Source of the DNA: a virus
Virus record (IMG/VR): IMGVR_UViG_3300027881_000046
Coordinates: 1-32,911 of that record
Direction: 5' to 3' (one strand)
DNA length: 32,911 nt
Part shown: in pieces, positions 24,684 through 31,100 of the stretch
How positions within the stretch are numbered: the first letter of the stretch is position 1
Layout of the letters: every line of letters begins with the position of its first letter
Notes under the pieces: model-generated
What the model was told of the DNA's origin: nothing
Database searches by the model: none
Seen by the model: only the letters and a program-made list of their open reading frames with translations
Made by a program: the position numbers and the translations under genes

Positions 24684-24707
24684 TTACAAACATTAAAAGA
24701 GGAAATT

Positions 24708-24950
24708 ATGAGCGAAGAAAAACAAATCGAAAAACCGGAATCCAAAGAAAAGCGCATCAAGTTACCACAAAAAGATATGGCCGTCATCGGCGATTACGTC
24801 AAGCGGATGAAAGCCATTGAATCCGTTATGACTGTTTATTTGCAAGGGCTGGCATCCGGCATGGATTTTCCGGAGGGTTACAAGTTCGATTCTAAAAGCA
24901 TGGAATTTATAATCCCTGAAACCAGACCGGATGAAAATGAAAAAGCGTAA
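24708..24950 (+). CDS. Small hypothetical protein before the amidase
   Basis: The protein has 80 residues, charged and mostly helical, with no membrane segment. After a Glu/Lys-rich start (SEEKQIEKPESKEKRIKLPQ) comes a helix (VIGDYVKRMKAIESVMTVYL) and then LASGMDFPEGYKFDSKSMEF, a pattern seen in small proteins near phage lysis or tail genes but without a known role. AAGAGG precedes the ATG. It overlaps the amidase by 20 nt and probably drives its translation. Confidence 0.75.
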   Translation: MSEEKQIEKPESKEKRIKLPQKDMAVIGDYVKRMKAIESVMTVYLQGLASGMDFPEGYKFDSKSMEFIIPETRPDENEKA

Positions 24951-25566
24951 AAAAACAAACCGCGTAATATTTCATCATAGCTTATCACCGGATGTTGGCG
25001 TTGAGGAAATACGCACCTGGCATGTTGACGGTAACGGTTACGATGATATAGGATATCATTTTGTTATCAGGGCAGACGGATTAATCGAAACCGGACGGCA
25101 TGAAAAATATATCGGAGCACATGCAAAGGGTAAAAACGGCGATAGCATAGGCATCTGTCTTGCCGGTGATTTCCGTAAACATCCGCCGACACAATCACAG
25201 ATTGATAGTAGCCGCGCACTTTATTACAGCCTGTGCAAGCTCAAATATAAAAAACTGTTAAAAATTGAATTTCACAGGACAAAAGAAAATCCGTGTCCGG
25301 GTGTAATGTTGGACAGGACGGCTTTCAAAAAAGCCTTGACCACAAACAGTAAAACAGGGGAGGCGATCATGGGACGATACGAGGTTAGCAAATCATTAAA
25401 AAAAGGTTTAGTTGACGGCATTAAAACAGGGCTGGCATCCGAAGCTGTATTAATGGGGATTGTAGATTCAGAACAAATTGAAGCGCATGTCATATCTGTT
25501 GTTATCGGCGTTGTTTCTGGATTGGCAAGGACTGCGTGGAATTGGTGGAAAAATAAAAACAAGTAA
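24931..25566 (+). CDS. N-acetylmuramoyl-L-alanine amidase (endolysin, amidase_2/PGRP fold) with C-terminal membrane segment
   Basis: The protein has 211 residues. The catalytic domain (about 8-135) has IFHHS with zinc ligand H15 or H16, GYHFVIRADG (41-50), HAKGKNGDSIGICLAGDF, the second ligand H115 (IEFHRT) and C122 (NPCPG). It cuts the bond between MurNAc and the peptide stem. The C-terminal 65 residues hold a helix (SKSLKKGLVDGIKTGLASEA) and a hydrophobic stretch (about 188-205, VISVVIGVVSGLARTAWNWW). The first ATG (24931) has no clear ribosome site and overlaps the preceding gene, so it is coupled; 24937 is an alternative. An internal start at 25369 may release the C-terminal part alone. 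Confidence 0.9.
   Translation: MKMKKRKKTNRVIFHHSLSPDVGVEEIRTWHVDGNGYDDIGYHFVIRADGLIETGRHEKYIGAHAKGKNGDSIGICLAGDFRKHPPTQSQIDSSRALYYSLCKLKYKKLLKIEFHRTKENPCPGVMLDRTAFKKALTTNSKTGEAIMGRYEVSKSLKKGLVDGIKTGLASEAVLMGIVDSEQIEAHVISVVIGVVSGLARTAWNWWKNKNK
25369..25566 (+). CDS. Possible internally started membrane peptide (holin-like), 65 residues
   Basis: ATG at 25369 is codon 147 of the amidase, in frame, and has GGGGAGG (25357-25363) 5 nt upstream, a much better ribosome site than that of the amidase itself. The peptide starts MGRYEVSKSLKKGLVDGIKT and contains one hydrophobic segment followed by a basic C-terminus (WWKNKNK). Small phage membrane proteins of this shape often lie next to endolysins. The amidase could thus be a fusion of an endolysin with a small membrane protein that is still made separately. 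Expression is inferred. Confidence 0.5.
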   Translation: MGRYEVSKSLKKGLVDGIKTGLASEAVLMGIVDSEQIEAHVISVVIGVVSGLARTAWNWWKNKNK

Positions 25567-25592
25567 TCCTTAAAATAAAAAAAGCCTGAAAT

Positions 25593-25638
25593 AAAAAAAG
25601 CCGGTTATGGGTTGTCATCCGCCTTCCCAATCACCGGC
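25593..25638 (-). terminator. Intrinsic terminator of the leftward operon
   Basis: Read on the minus strand, GCCGGT (25638-25633) pairs with ACCGGC (25605-25600), with a further 4-bp TGGG/CCCA helix inside, and T7 follows (25599-25593). It lies beyond the stop of the membrane protein gene at 25670. Confidence 0.75.
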
Positions 25639-25644
25639 CCCAAG

Positions 25645-25671
25645 GGGTGTCCGTTATGGATGCCCTTTTTT
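25645..25671 (+). terminator. Intrinsic terminator of the late operon
   Basis: GGGTGTCC (25645-25652) pairs with GGATGCCC (25658-25665) through two G-U wobbles around GTTAT. T6 follows (25666-25671). It ends rightward transcription exactly where the convergent gene ends. Confidence 0.75.
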
Positions 25672-25858
25672 AATCCGTTACAGTTATTGCGTTGCCGCAA
25701 AAATAACAAATAATTGTTACCGCCCAAGATACAATTACAGCCTCATGCGCTGTTGGCGTCCGGTCAATAGCGCTGTAAATTATAGCGATAAGAATCAGCC
25801 CGATAAGGGATAATACTACACCCCAAATCGTTCCTGTTAAAAACTTTCTCATATTCAT
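25670..25858 (-). CDS. Small membrane protein with two transmembrane segments
   Basis: The protein has 62 residues. It has a basic start (MNMRK), a first membrane segment (about 9-29: TIWGVVLSLIGLILIAIIYS), a short polar loop (DRTPTAHEA) and a second segment (about 40-57: AVIVSWAVTIICYFCGNAIT). The minus strand has AAGGGGG about 6 nt before the ATG. It resembles a small holin in topology, but it is on the strand opposite to the amidase, at the far end of the recombination operon, so it may have another role such as superinfection exclusion. No family is recognised. Confidence 0.72.
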   Translation of the reverse strand: MNMRKFLTGTIWGVVLSLIGLILIAIIYSAIDRTPTAHEAVIVSWAVTIICYFCGNAITVTD

Positions 25859-25881
25859 GCTTCGCCCCCTTATTAATATTT

Positions 25882-26088
25882 TTAGTAATCCGGCTCACCT
25901 CTGCATTCAATTGAAAGTTTTAATCCTGTTGCATTTTGTATTATGCCGAGAAAACACCACGCGAATTCTTTCTCAGAACATAAATCAAAAGGCTTTGAAT
26001 ATCCGACTAAGCAATCGGCGCAGCCACATCCTACGGGATCAATCCTTTTTGGCGCGGTTGCGGGAATTTCAATTTTTGCCTGGCTCAT
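25882..26088 (-). CDS. Cys-rich small protein
   Basis: The protein has 68 residues with six cysteines (C21, C23, C26, C37, C45, C62). GCGCADC gives CxCxxC and suggests metal binding. No membrane segment is seen. GGAGG lies 7 nt before the ATG on the minus strand, and the start overlaps the stop of the HTH gene upstream (TAATG). The family is not recognised; a zinc-binding regulator or an anti-host protein would both fit. Confidence 0.7.
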   Translation of the reverse strand: MSQAKIEIPATAPKRIDPVGCGCADCLVGYSKPFDLCSEKEFAWCFLGIIQNATGLKLSIECRGEPDY

Positions 26089-26273
26089 TAGCCAACCTCC
26101 ATTTCCTTACTCTTCTCAAACTCTTCGATATCGTCTTCCTTATAAAGAATCTTGCCGCCCATTTTGACATACTTCGGGCCTTTCCCTTGGTTGCGCCAAT
26201 TCGCAAGCGTGCCAGGCGTTAATATGCCCTTCCAGCGGGCACACACTTCATCCGGCGTTAAGAATTTAGGCAT
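26088..26273 (-). CDS. Small helix-turn-helix DNA-binding protein (HTH_17 / excisionase-like)
   Basis: The protein has 61 residues from the ATG at 26273 (MPKFLTPDEVCARWKGILTP). It follows the MerR-like/excisionase plan: LTPDEVCARW is the first helix, TPGTLANWRNQGKGPKYVKM is the recognition part plus wing, and ILYKEDDIEEFEKSK is the last helix. I chose this start because AAAGGGG precedes it by 7 nt; a start at 26297 has no such site. It overlaps the ATPase 3' end by 16 nt. It could act as a regulator or recombination directionality factor; no integrase is visible here. Confidence 0.8.
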   Translation of the reverse strand: MPKFLTPDEVCARWKGILTPGTLANWRNQGKGPKYVKMGGKILYKEDDIEEFEKSKEMEVG

Positions 26274-27925
26274 TCGGTTTCCCCTTTCTCTACCCAATAA
26301 GTTGCGCCGCCTATTTTTGAAAGGTCTGGTGCGTCTTCCTTACCTGGTACACTCATGAAAAATATAACATCTATTCCGGAACCATTCAGCAAAGTCAGAA
26401 ATTGATTTTTTCCGACCTTGCCGACAATGATATCCGCTTCGTCGATGATAGTTAAAACAGCATTTTCAATCTTTGCCATAGTTATTTGCATGATAGCCTT
26501 GGCTTTATATTGTTCGGATTTGCTGCAAAGATTTACCAAACGATGGCCGAAAGTAATGTCATAGTTGTTGTCAAGCCTGACTTCCGGCCATCCCGCAAGC
26601 TCTGATAATTCGGCAAGCATTTTATTGAATGGCTGCAACGCTTCAAGCAGTTTTGTTTTTCGGATCCCTGCCGGTGCAAGAATGTCTTGTATGGCTTTGT
26701 TTGATTGAATGCCCGTATTTAATTCTTGCGCCCGCGTGGTTGCCTTAAATGCATCCCTTTTTAATACGGCGGCATCGCGCTTAGTTTGCCATTCCTCAAG
26801 GTTTTTTGTCCATTTTTTGCCGTCCGCTTTGGCGTTGTCTTTTAAACGGGTTTCTGCGTTCGTTGCCTGCAATAATACCGTTTCCTCCGCCCTTAATTCA
26901 GCCCGTAATTTATCCGTGCGGTCGAGGCAGGTTTTGATTTTTTCCTGAATTTCCGCATTGCTTTTTATGGCGGCGGCGTTTGCGGCATCGTCTTTTTTTG
27001 ATTCTTGGATAATGCCGTCAACAACAGTCAAGGCCAAACCGCAGCCGGGGCACCCTTGTTCCTTTCCTTCGTCTATGGGTTTTAATTTGACTTTTAATCC
27101 TTCGTATTCTTCCACGGCAAAATTGATCCGCTTCTCATATTCAACAATCATGACTTCGCTTTGTGATTTCGATGCCGCCGATTTTTCAAGCTCCGCCTTT
27201 TCCATTTCGGACAATACCTTTGCCGCCGTTCCGGTTGCAACTTCGTTATCGCAAACAGCAACATTGTTTGCGAAGGCGTATATGTCTTGTTTTTCCATGC
27301 CGGGTATCCATCCCGCGTGCTGCCAATTCTCTGCTTTACGGCTTCCGTATTCTTCGCCGGTTACTTCCTGCCATTGTCCTTTTAATAGCGTGCCTTTTTC
27401 TCCGGTCTTGGCGTGGGAAGTATCGTAACCATTTATTTTGACGGACTCCGCTATTTTGTCGATTAATTCCGCGTTGAAGTTTTCGGCTTTCAACACCTTT
27501 TTTAAATCGGCTTCTGTTGGTTTGGAATCAATATAATCGGAAAGCGGCGCCGGTCGGTTTTTCCGGTCCAGGTCAATAATGCTTTCCATGCCCGCCGCGA
27601 ATGTTGATATGTTTTTCGGCGGGTTGCCTTCGTTTTTGTACAGGCATTCCGGCCATATAACACCGACCTTATATATTGGCGTTCCATCGTCTGCCGGTGG
27701 GCCGTCAATTTGAATGCCGCCGGTTTTCGCGCCTTCCCTGACAAGTTGCTTTGTCTGCTTTTTTAATAGTCCCTTGACAGGTGACGTATTGCCGGTGAGG
27801 GCGCAGCCCATAGCCTGCGCAATACTTGACTTGCCGTTGCCGTTTTTACCGAATACGCCGGTCAAAGGTTTGGGCTCGATGTCGGCGGAGAATATGCCGC
27901 GAAAATTACGTGTTTTTGATATCAT
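26258..27925 (-). CDS. Rad50/SbcC/RecF-like ATPase with CxxC hook
   Basis: The protein has 555 residues. An N-terminal nucleotide-binding half has Walker A GKNGNGKS (26-33). The middle is Glu/Lys/Ala-rich, predicted coiled coil (about 235-285 and 310-405) with CPGC (292-295) between the arms, as in the zinc hook of Rad50. The C-terminal half has CSKSEQYKA (467-475) in place of the LSGGE signature, and Walker B VLTIIDEAD (490-498). The coiled arms are much shorter than in SbcC. It probably works on DNA ends with the nuclease and RecT encoded upstream. No SbcD/Mre11 partner is seen in the window. AAAGGA precedes the ATG on the minus strand. Confidence 0.88.
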   Translation of the reverse strand: MISKTRNFRGIFSADIEPKPLTGVFGKNGNGKSSIAQAMGCALTGNTSPVKGLLKKQTKQLVREGAKTGGIQIDGPPADDGTPIYKVGVIWPECLYKNEGNPPKNISTFAAGMESIIDLDRKNRPAPLSDYIDSKPTEADLKKVLKAENFNAELIDKIAESVKINGYDTSHAKTGEKGTLLKGQWQEVTGEEYGSRKAENWQHAGWIPGMEKQDIYAFANNVAVCDNEVATGTAAKVLSEMEKAELEKSAASKSQSEVMIVEYEKRINFAVEEYEGLKVKLKPIDEGKEQGCPGCGLALTVVDGIIQESKKDDAANAAAIKSNAEIQEKIKTCLDRTDKLRAELRAEETVLLQATNAETRLKDNAKADGKKWTKNLEEWQTKRDAAVLKRDAFKATTRAQELNTGIQSNKAIQDILAPAGIRKTKLLEALQPFNKMLAELSELAGWPEVRLDNNYDITFGHRLVNLCSKSEQYKAKAIMQITMAKIENAVLTIIDEADIIVGKVGKNQFLTLLNGSGIDVIFFMSVPGKEDAPDLSKIGGATYWVEKGETECLNS

Positions 27926-27989
27926 TTTTTAATTTCCTTTCTGTAATAGATTTTTCAAGTATTTTTTGGGTGATGGAAAGCTGGCATTA

Positions 27990-28178
27990 TTAATTTAGTA
28001 CCTTTCCGTAAATTTCATTATAAACTTGCTCTTGCAGGTCTTTTTTGATGACATCTACATTGATGTCCGACAATTCAGAAATCTCTTGGCGTATTTCTAT
28101 CCTGACTCCAGCTCTTAACAAAACCTTTCCGTTTGGTTTCTTCATTTCTTGCACTGAAATATCATTTATGTCTATCAT
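27990..28178 (-). CDS. Small hypothetical protein
   Basis: The protein has 62 residues: MIDINDISVQEMKKPNGKVL, then RAGVRIEIRQEISELSDINV and a helix (KKDLQEQVYNEIYGKVL). It is soluble, with a beta-hairpin-like first half and a helical end. AAGGAG lies 9 nt before the ATG on the minus strand. It stands between RecT and the ATPase, separated by short gaps, so it is part of the recombination operon. No family is recognised. Confidence 0.7.
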   Translation of the reverse strand: MIDINDISVQEMKKPNGKVLLRAGVRIEIRQEISELSDINVDVIKKDLQEQVYNEIYGKVLN

Positions 28179-28222
28179 TTTTTTGGTCTCCTTTTTTTAT
28201 ATAAGATGTCCATTTATGGAAT

Positions 28223-29173
28223 TCAGAACAAATCCAATTTATTTTCATTGGGTGCGGTTGCCGGTTTCAATTCTGTTGCCGGTGCTTCCTTCGCGGTTGC
28301 CGGTTTCGATTCTGCCGCCGGTCCAGAAGTCCTTGCCCGGAAGCCAACCTTCGGGTTTTCTTCCGTTTGCAACGGCGGTTCGGTTTTATCTTTTTTTTCT
28401 TCCTTCACATTAACATTCTCAACCGCTTTGGATTTCGATTTGCTTTCAGGTTTTGGCGCTTTAGGTTCAGCCAAATCCGGCGACTGTACAGGCGTTTCAA
28501 ATTCAAAACCCGACGAATCATTATCGTTAGAAAGCGCCGTGTCCAAATCCGGTGACGAAGGTAAATATTTGAACAACCGGCGGATAGGAATTTTTCTATA
28601 CATTTCAGTTTCAAAAGCAGCCCACGCGCCTTTCCTTGCCATCCTGGAAGTTGCCCGGACTTTGTTCAGATCATCCATATTCATGAATTCATAAACATTC
28701 TCACCAGTTTCAAGTATAGCGATAGCATACGCGCCAATCATTGCGCCGCGTGCGCCGGTAATAATTGGCGCGTGTTTCATATATGATTCAGTACCATACG
28801 AGATTTCAAATTTATCATTTTCATAAACAATATGACTTTCTATTTTTTTCACTTTTCCGGTTCGCCTGACCAATTCCATCAATCCGCGATAACCGGGCAT
28901 GAATTTGGCCTCATTCGCAAACTTTACAATATACGCATGACCTTTTGCCGGTGTGAAATCCAGCCCTATTTCAGCCGCTTGGCACAGTGTGGATATTATG
29001 CTTTTTTGTGTGCATTCCTTCAAATCTGGATTTGCGTTTAATGCCAGAATTGCAGATTTTAAAAACCTGTCTTTATTAATATGATTTGGCAACAAGCTTT
29101 TAAATTGTGTTGCACCTGATTCCACTATCGTTGCCATTTTTTTTGATTCCTGTACTGCTACATCTTTTCCCAT
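28223..29173 (-). CDS. recT: RecT-family single-strand annealing protein with long disordered tail
   Basis: The protein has 316 residues. Residues about 20-200 are RecT: HINKDRFLKSAILALNANPD, IISTLCQAAEIGLDFTPAKG, KFMPGYRGLMELVRRTGKVK, then VRATSRMARKGAWAAFETEM and YRKIPIRRLFKYLP. It anneals single strands made by the nuclease. The tail (about 215-316) is Pro/Ala/Lys/Glu/Ser-rich, with an imperfect repeat AESKPATAKEAPATELKPAT, and ends NENKLDLF. That end resembles the beta-clamp binding motif QL.LF. AAAGGCGG precedes the ATG; 12 nt separate it from the nuclease gene. Confidence 0.93.
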   Translation of the reverse strand: MGKDVAVQESKKMATIVESGATQFKSLLPNHINKDRFLKSAILALNANPDLKECTQKSIISTLCQAAEIGLDFTPAKGHAYIVKFANEAKFMPGYRGLMELVRRTGKVKKIESHIVYENDKFEISYGTESYMKHAPIITGARGAMIGAYAIAILETGENVYEFMNMDDLNKVRATSRMARKGAWAAFETEMYRKIPIRRLFKYLPSSPDLDTALSNDNDSSGFEFETPVQSPDLAEPKAPKPESKSKSKAVENVNVKEEKKDKTEPPLQTEENPKVGFRARTSGPAAESKPATAKEAPATELKPATAPNENKLDLF

Positions 29174-29185
29174 TTTTTCCGCCTT

Positions 29186-29986
29186 TCATTTATTCGCGCC
29201 AACTTCACAAAATTCCGTGCCGTATGCGCTGCAATATTTAGGGCTGCAAAGCATACTTTTAGGATTAGCGGCAAAACTCCACGGATCCCCGGATTCCATA
29301 AAATCAGCAACATTTTTTTTAATTAATTTAATTACGTTGAATGCGTGTTTTTCTGAATTGTAAACATTGTATTCATGAACAACCGCGCCGGGGTAATTCT
29401 TCCGAAGCGGTGTCCGTGGCAGAAATTCACATTTTAATTTTTTTACCACTTCATGGCCTTGACTCCTTTTTAAAAGGGAATATCCACCACATTGCGCGGA
29501 ATATATGGATACCTTCCCGGTTTTTACATCTGTTATTTCTTCGAGGTTTGAAAAATCACAATGCCCGGTGACTTCATCGGTGCCAAAAACAGCTTTCAAA
29601 GATTCCTCTGCCTTGGCGTTATTCAGGTTTTTTTTAGGGAATATTTCATAATAGTATGACCGGGTTAATATCTGGATTTGTTTTTCAGCCTCATTATTGT
29701 TTGCCGTTATATCGTCGAATTGTACGCCTTCATAAACTTCTTGCCGGTATTCCTGTATTCCGGTATCCGTGACATTTGCCAGACTTGGGGTAATGCCGAT
29801 GTTTATAGCTTCATTCAAAAGCATTTCCGCGCCCTTGTGCGTTCCGGTGCCTACACACGCGGCCACACCTTTGCAATCTTCCGGGATATCGAAGCCTGAC
29901 GCGCTTATATGGCTTTTGAGTAGCTTTGCAGCCGTCCGCCGGGGGCAATCGCAATACATCGGGAGATATGAACAGCGTATTTTCAT
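29186..29986 (-). CDS. PD-(D/E)XK exonuclease, Cas4/RecB-like with probable Fe-S cluster
   Basis: The protein has 266 residues. It has CDCPRR (12-17), a GTGTHKGAE helix with H50 and E54, the metal-binding D144 (GHCDF), D153-x-K155 (ITDVKTG) and Q165 (SAQCGGY), which together form the nuclease active site. C14 with C247, C252 and C260 (MLCSPKYCSAYGTEFC) resembles the four cysteines that hold a 4Fe-4S cluster in Cas4 and AddB-like nucleases. It would resect DNA ends for RecT. It is the first gene of the leftward operon. No Shine-Dalgarno sequence precedes its ATG and the predicted leader is very short, so it may be translated from a nearly leaderless mRNA. Confidence 0.88.
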   Translation of the reverse strand: MKIRCSYLPMYCDCPRRTAAKLLKSHISASGFDIPEDCKGVAACVGTGTHKGAEMLLNEAINIGITPSLANVTDTGIQEYRQEVYEGVQFDDITANNNEAEKQIQILTRSYYYEIFPKKNLNNAKAEESLKAVFGTDEVTGHCDFSNLEEITDVKTGKVSIYSAQCGGYSLLKRSQGHEVVKKLKCEFLPRTPLRKNYPGAVVHEYNVYNSEKHAFNVIKLIKKNVADFMESGDPWSFAANPKSMLCSPKYCSAYGTEFCEVGANK

Positions 29987-29998
29987 TATATATGTAGT

Positions 29999-30027
29999 AA
30001 TTTAATTTAATTTCACATAATTGTCAA
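29999..30027 (-). promoter_or_regulatory. Leftward sigma-70-type promoter for the recombination operon
   Basis: On the minus strand TTGACA (30027-30022) is followed after 17 bp by TAAATT (30004-29999), four of six matches to the -10 consensus. Transcription would start near 29992, about 6 nt before the nuclease ATG at 29986. A perfect TATAAT also overlaps that ATG but has no -35 at proper distance. Confidence 0.55.
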
Positions 30028-30069
30028 TAATTTTTTTTAATACTGCTTAATTGTTTTTCATTTTTCATC

Positions 30070-30098
30070 TTGACATTTCACGAAAACGATGTTATATT
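30070..30098 (+). promoter_or_regulatory. Rightward sigma-70 promoter, near consensus
   Basis: TTGACA (30070-30075), a 17-bp spacer, and TATATT (30093-30098) form a near-perfect promoter. Transcription would start about 30105, just before GGAGG (30108-30112) and the ATG at 30118. Its -35 lies about 43 bp from the leftward -35, so the two may share an operator. It should be active with host polymerase alone, as expected for early genes. Confidence 0.85.
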
Positions 30099-30117
30099 GT
30101 TAGAAATGGAGGCAAAC

Positions 30118-30327
30118 ATGAAAAAAATCACTGTTGAATTGAATGAAGACCAAGCCCAAAGTGTTTTATTAAGCTTAACCATGAGGGTCTTATCTGTTGA
30201 TAAAGCTATTCATGATTTCCCTGATATCAATCATTCTGAATTGCTTAACTTGCGCAAAGCAATATCGGATGCCCGCGCGGAAATTTTAAGGAAATACGAA
30301 GCCGCATGCGCTGGAAAAAAAATATGA
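30118..30327 (+). CDS. Small helical hypothetical protein, first gene of the accessory operon
   Basis: The protein has 69 residues: MKKITVELNEDQAQSVLLSL followed by two or three helices and a Lys/Ala-rich end (EILRKYEAACAGKKI). The ATG at 30118 has GGAGG 5 nt upstream and follows the promoter; the longer frame from TTG at 30070 would run through the promoter and is rejected. It has the plan of a small phage regulator or anti-host protein, but no family is recognised. The TGA overlaps the start region of the DUF5131 gene. Confidence 0.8.
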   Translation: MKKITVELNEDQAQSVLLSLTMRVLSVDKAIHDFPDINHSELLNLRKAISDARAEILRKYEAACAGKKI

Positions 30328-30995
30328 TGCAAAAAAAGAAGCTGATTAAAACAACAATTGAATGGTGTGATTATTCATGGTCGCCGGTTATCGGGTGCGT
30401 TCGCGGGTGCTCATATTGCTATGCAAAGAAAATGGTTAATAGATTCGGCGAAAAACGGGGAGTGAAATCTTTTAATTCGCGGCATTGGTTTTTTTGGGAA
30501 TATTCTGTTGAAATTATCGGGCATCCATGCCGCATATTCGTTGGCCCTATGACAGATATTGCTTTCTGGCAATTCGGTTGGATATTGGATGTACTGGAAA
30601 AGATAAAGTGCTATCCGCAGCACACTTTTATTTTTCTGACTAAAAGCCCGGAAGTATATAAAAATTATAATTGGCCGAAAAATTGTTGGATAGGTGTCAC
30701 GGTTACGGGATTTAAGGATTTGGCCCGATGGAATGTGCTTGCTAAAATGAATTTACCAAATCTGAAATTTATATCAATGGAGCCGCTATTGGAAAACCAA
30801 TATAGCGATAAATATTTAGATGCTGATTGGATAATCTTGGGTTTAGAAACTGGCAGGAAAAAAGCTTTTAATCCGGATTCAAGCATTATTGCGGATTTGA
30901 TTTGTGATTGCCGCGAGCAGGGAGTACCATTATTTATGAAAGATTCTGTATGCAGGATCTGGAGAAATAAATTAATACAGGAGTGGCCGGTATGA
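30306..30995 (+). CDS. DUF5131 / phage Gp37-Gp68 family, radical-SAM-like
   Basis: The protein has 229 residues from the outer ATG; ATG at 30324 or 30327, overlapping the previous TGA, is the likelier start. It has EWCDYSWSPVIGCVRGCSYC, giving C31-x3-C35-x2-C38 and YA, the radical SAM cluster motif. Further family segments are IFVGPMTDIAF, FIFLTKSPEVYKNYNWPKNC, WIGVTVTG, FISMEPLLEN, and DWIILGLETG. Members are common in phages, sit near DNA modification or nucleotide genes, and have no proven reaction. The last codons (KLIQEWPV) are repeated by the following mini-gene. Confidence 0.9.
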   Translation: MRWKKNMMQKKKLIKTTIEWCDYSWSPVIGCVRGCSYCYAKKMVNRFGEKRGVKSFNSRHWFFWEYSVEIIGHPCRIFVGPMTDIAFWQFGWILDVLEKIKCYPQHTFIFLTKSPEVYKNYNWPKNCWIGVTVTGFKDLARWNVLAKMNLPNLKFISMEPLLENQYSDKYLDADWIILGLETGRKKAFNPDSSIIADLICDCREQGVPLFMKDSVCRIWRNKLIQEWPV

Positions 30996-31100
30996 ACAGA
31001 AAAGCAATGTCGTTATTTTTTAAAGCTTCAGCTTTTATTGCCGGTGTGCTGGTGGGTATTGCTATATATGTAACATTAATACAGGAGTGGCCGGTATGAA
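30971..31100 (+). repeat. 26-bp perfect direct repeat flanking a mini-gene
   Basis: An identical 26-bp segment lies at 30971-30996 and 31075-31100. Each copy holds the codons LIQEWPV, an AGGAG ribosome site, the stop TGA and the ATG of the next gene in ATGA overlap. The DNA between is the body of a 35-residue membrane peptide. The arrangement looks like an insertion or duplication that kept the translational coupling intact. Confidence 0.95.
30992..31099 (+). CDS. 35-residue single-pass membrane peptide
   Basis: ATG at 30992 overlaps the DUF5131 stop (ATGA) and has AGGAG 7-8 nt upstream. The peptide starts MNRKAMSLFFKASAFIAGVL and continues with VGIAIYVTLIQEWPV. Residues about 7-29 form one membrane helix with a basic N-terminus. 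The last seven residues equal the end of DUF5131 because of the 26-bp duplication. The stop overlaps the MazG start in the same ATGA pattern. It is too short for most gene callers. The function is unknown. Confidence 0.7.
   Translation: MNRKAMSLFFKASAFIAGVLVGIAIYVTLIQEWPV

Noticed and set aside
25670-25858. Firm holin call for the two-helix membrane protein
   Set aside because: The topology fits, but it is on the opposite strand to the endolysin and in the recombination operon, so it is left as a membrane protein of unknown role.
26958-27428. 156-residue plus-strand frame opposite the ATPase
   Set aside because: It is antisense to the coiled-coil part of the Rad50-like gene and has no supporting signals.
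28206-28694. 162-residue plus-strand frame opposite recT
   Set aside because: Its composition is the mirror of the low-complexity RecT tail, and there is no promoter or ribosome site.
30070-30117. Upstream TTG start for the first accessory gene
   Set aside because: The TTG is the -35 box of the promoter, so the transcript begins after it; ATG 30118 has a proper ribosome site.
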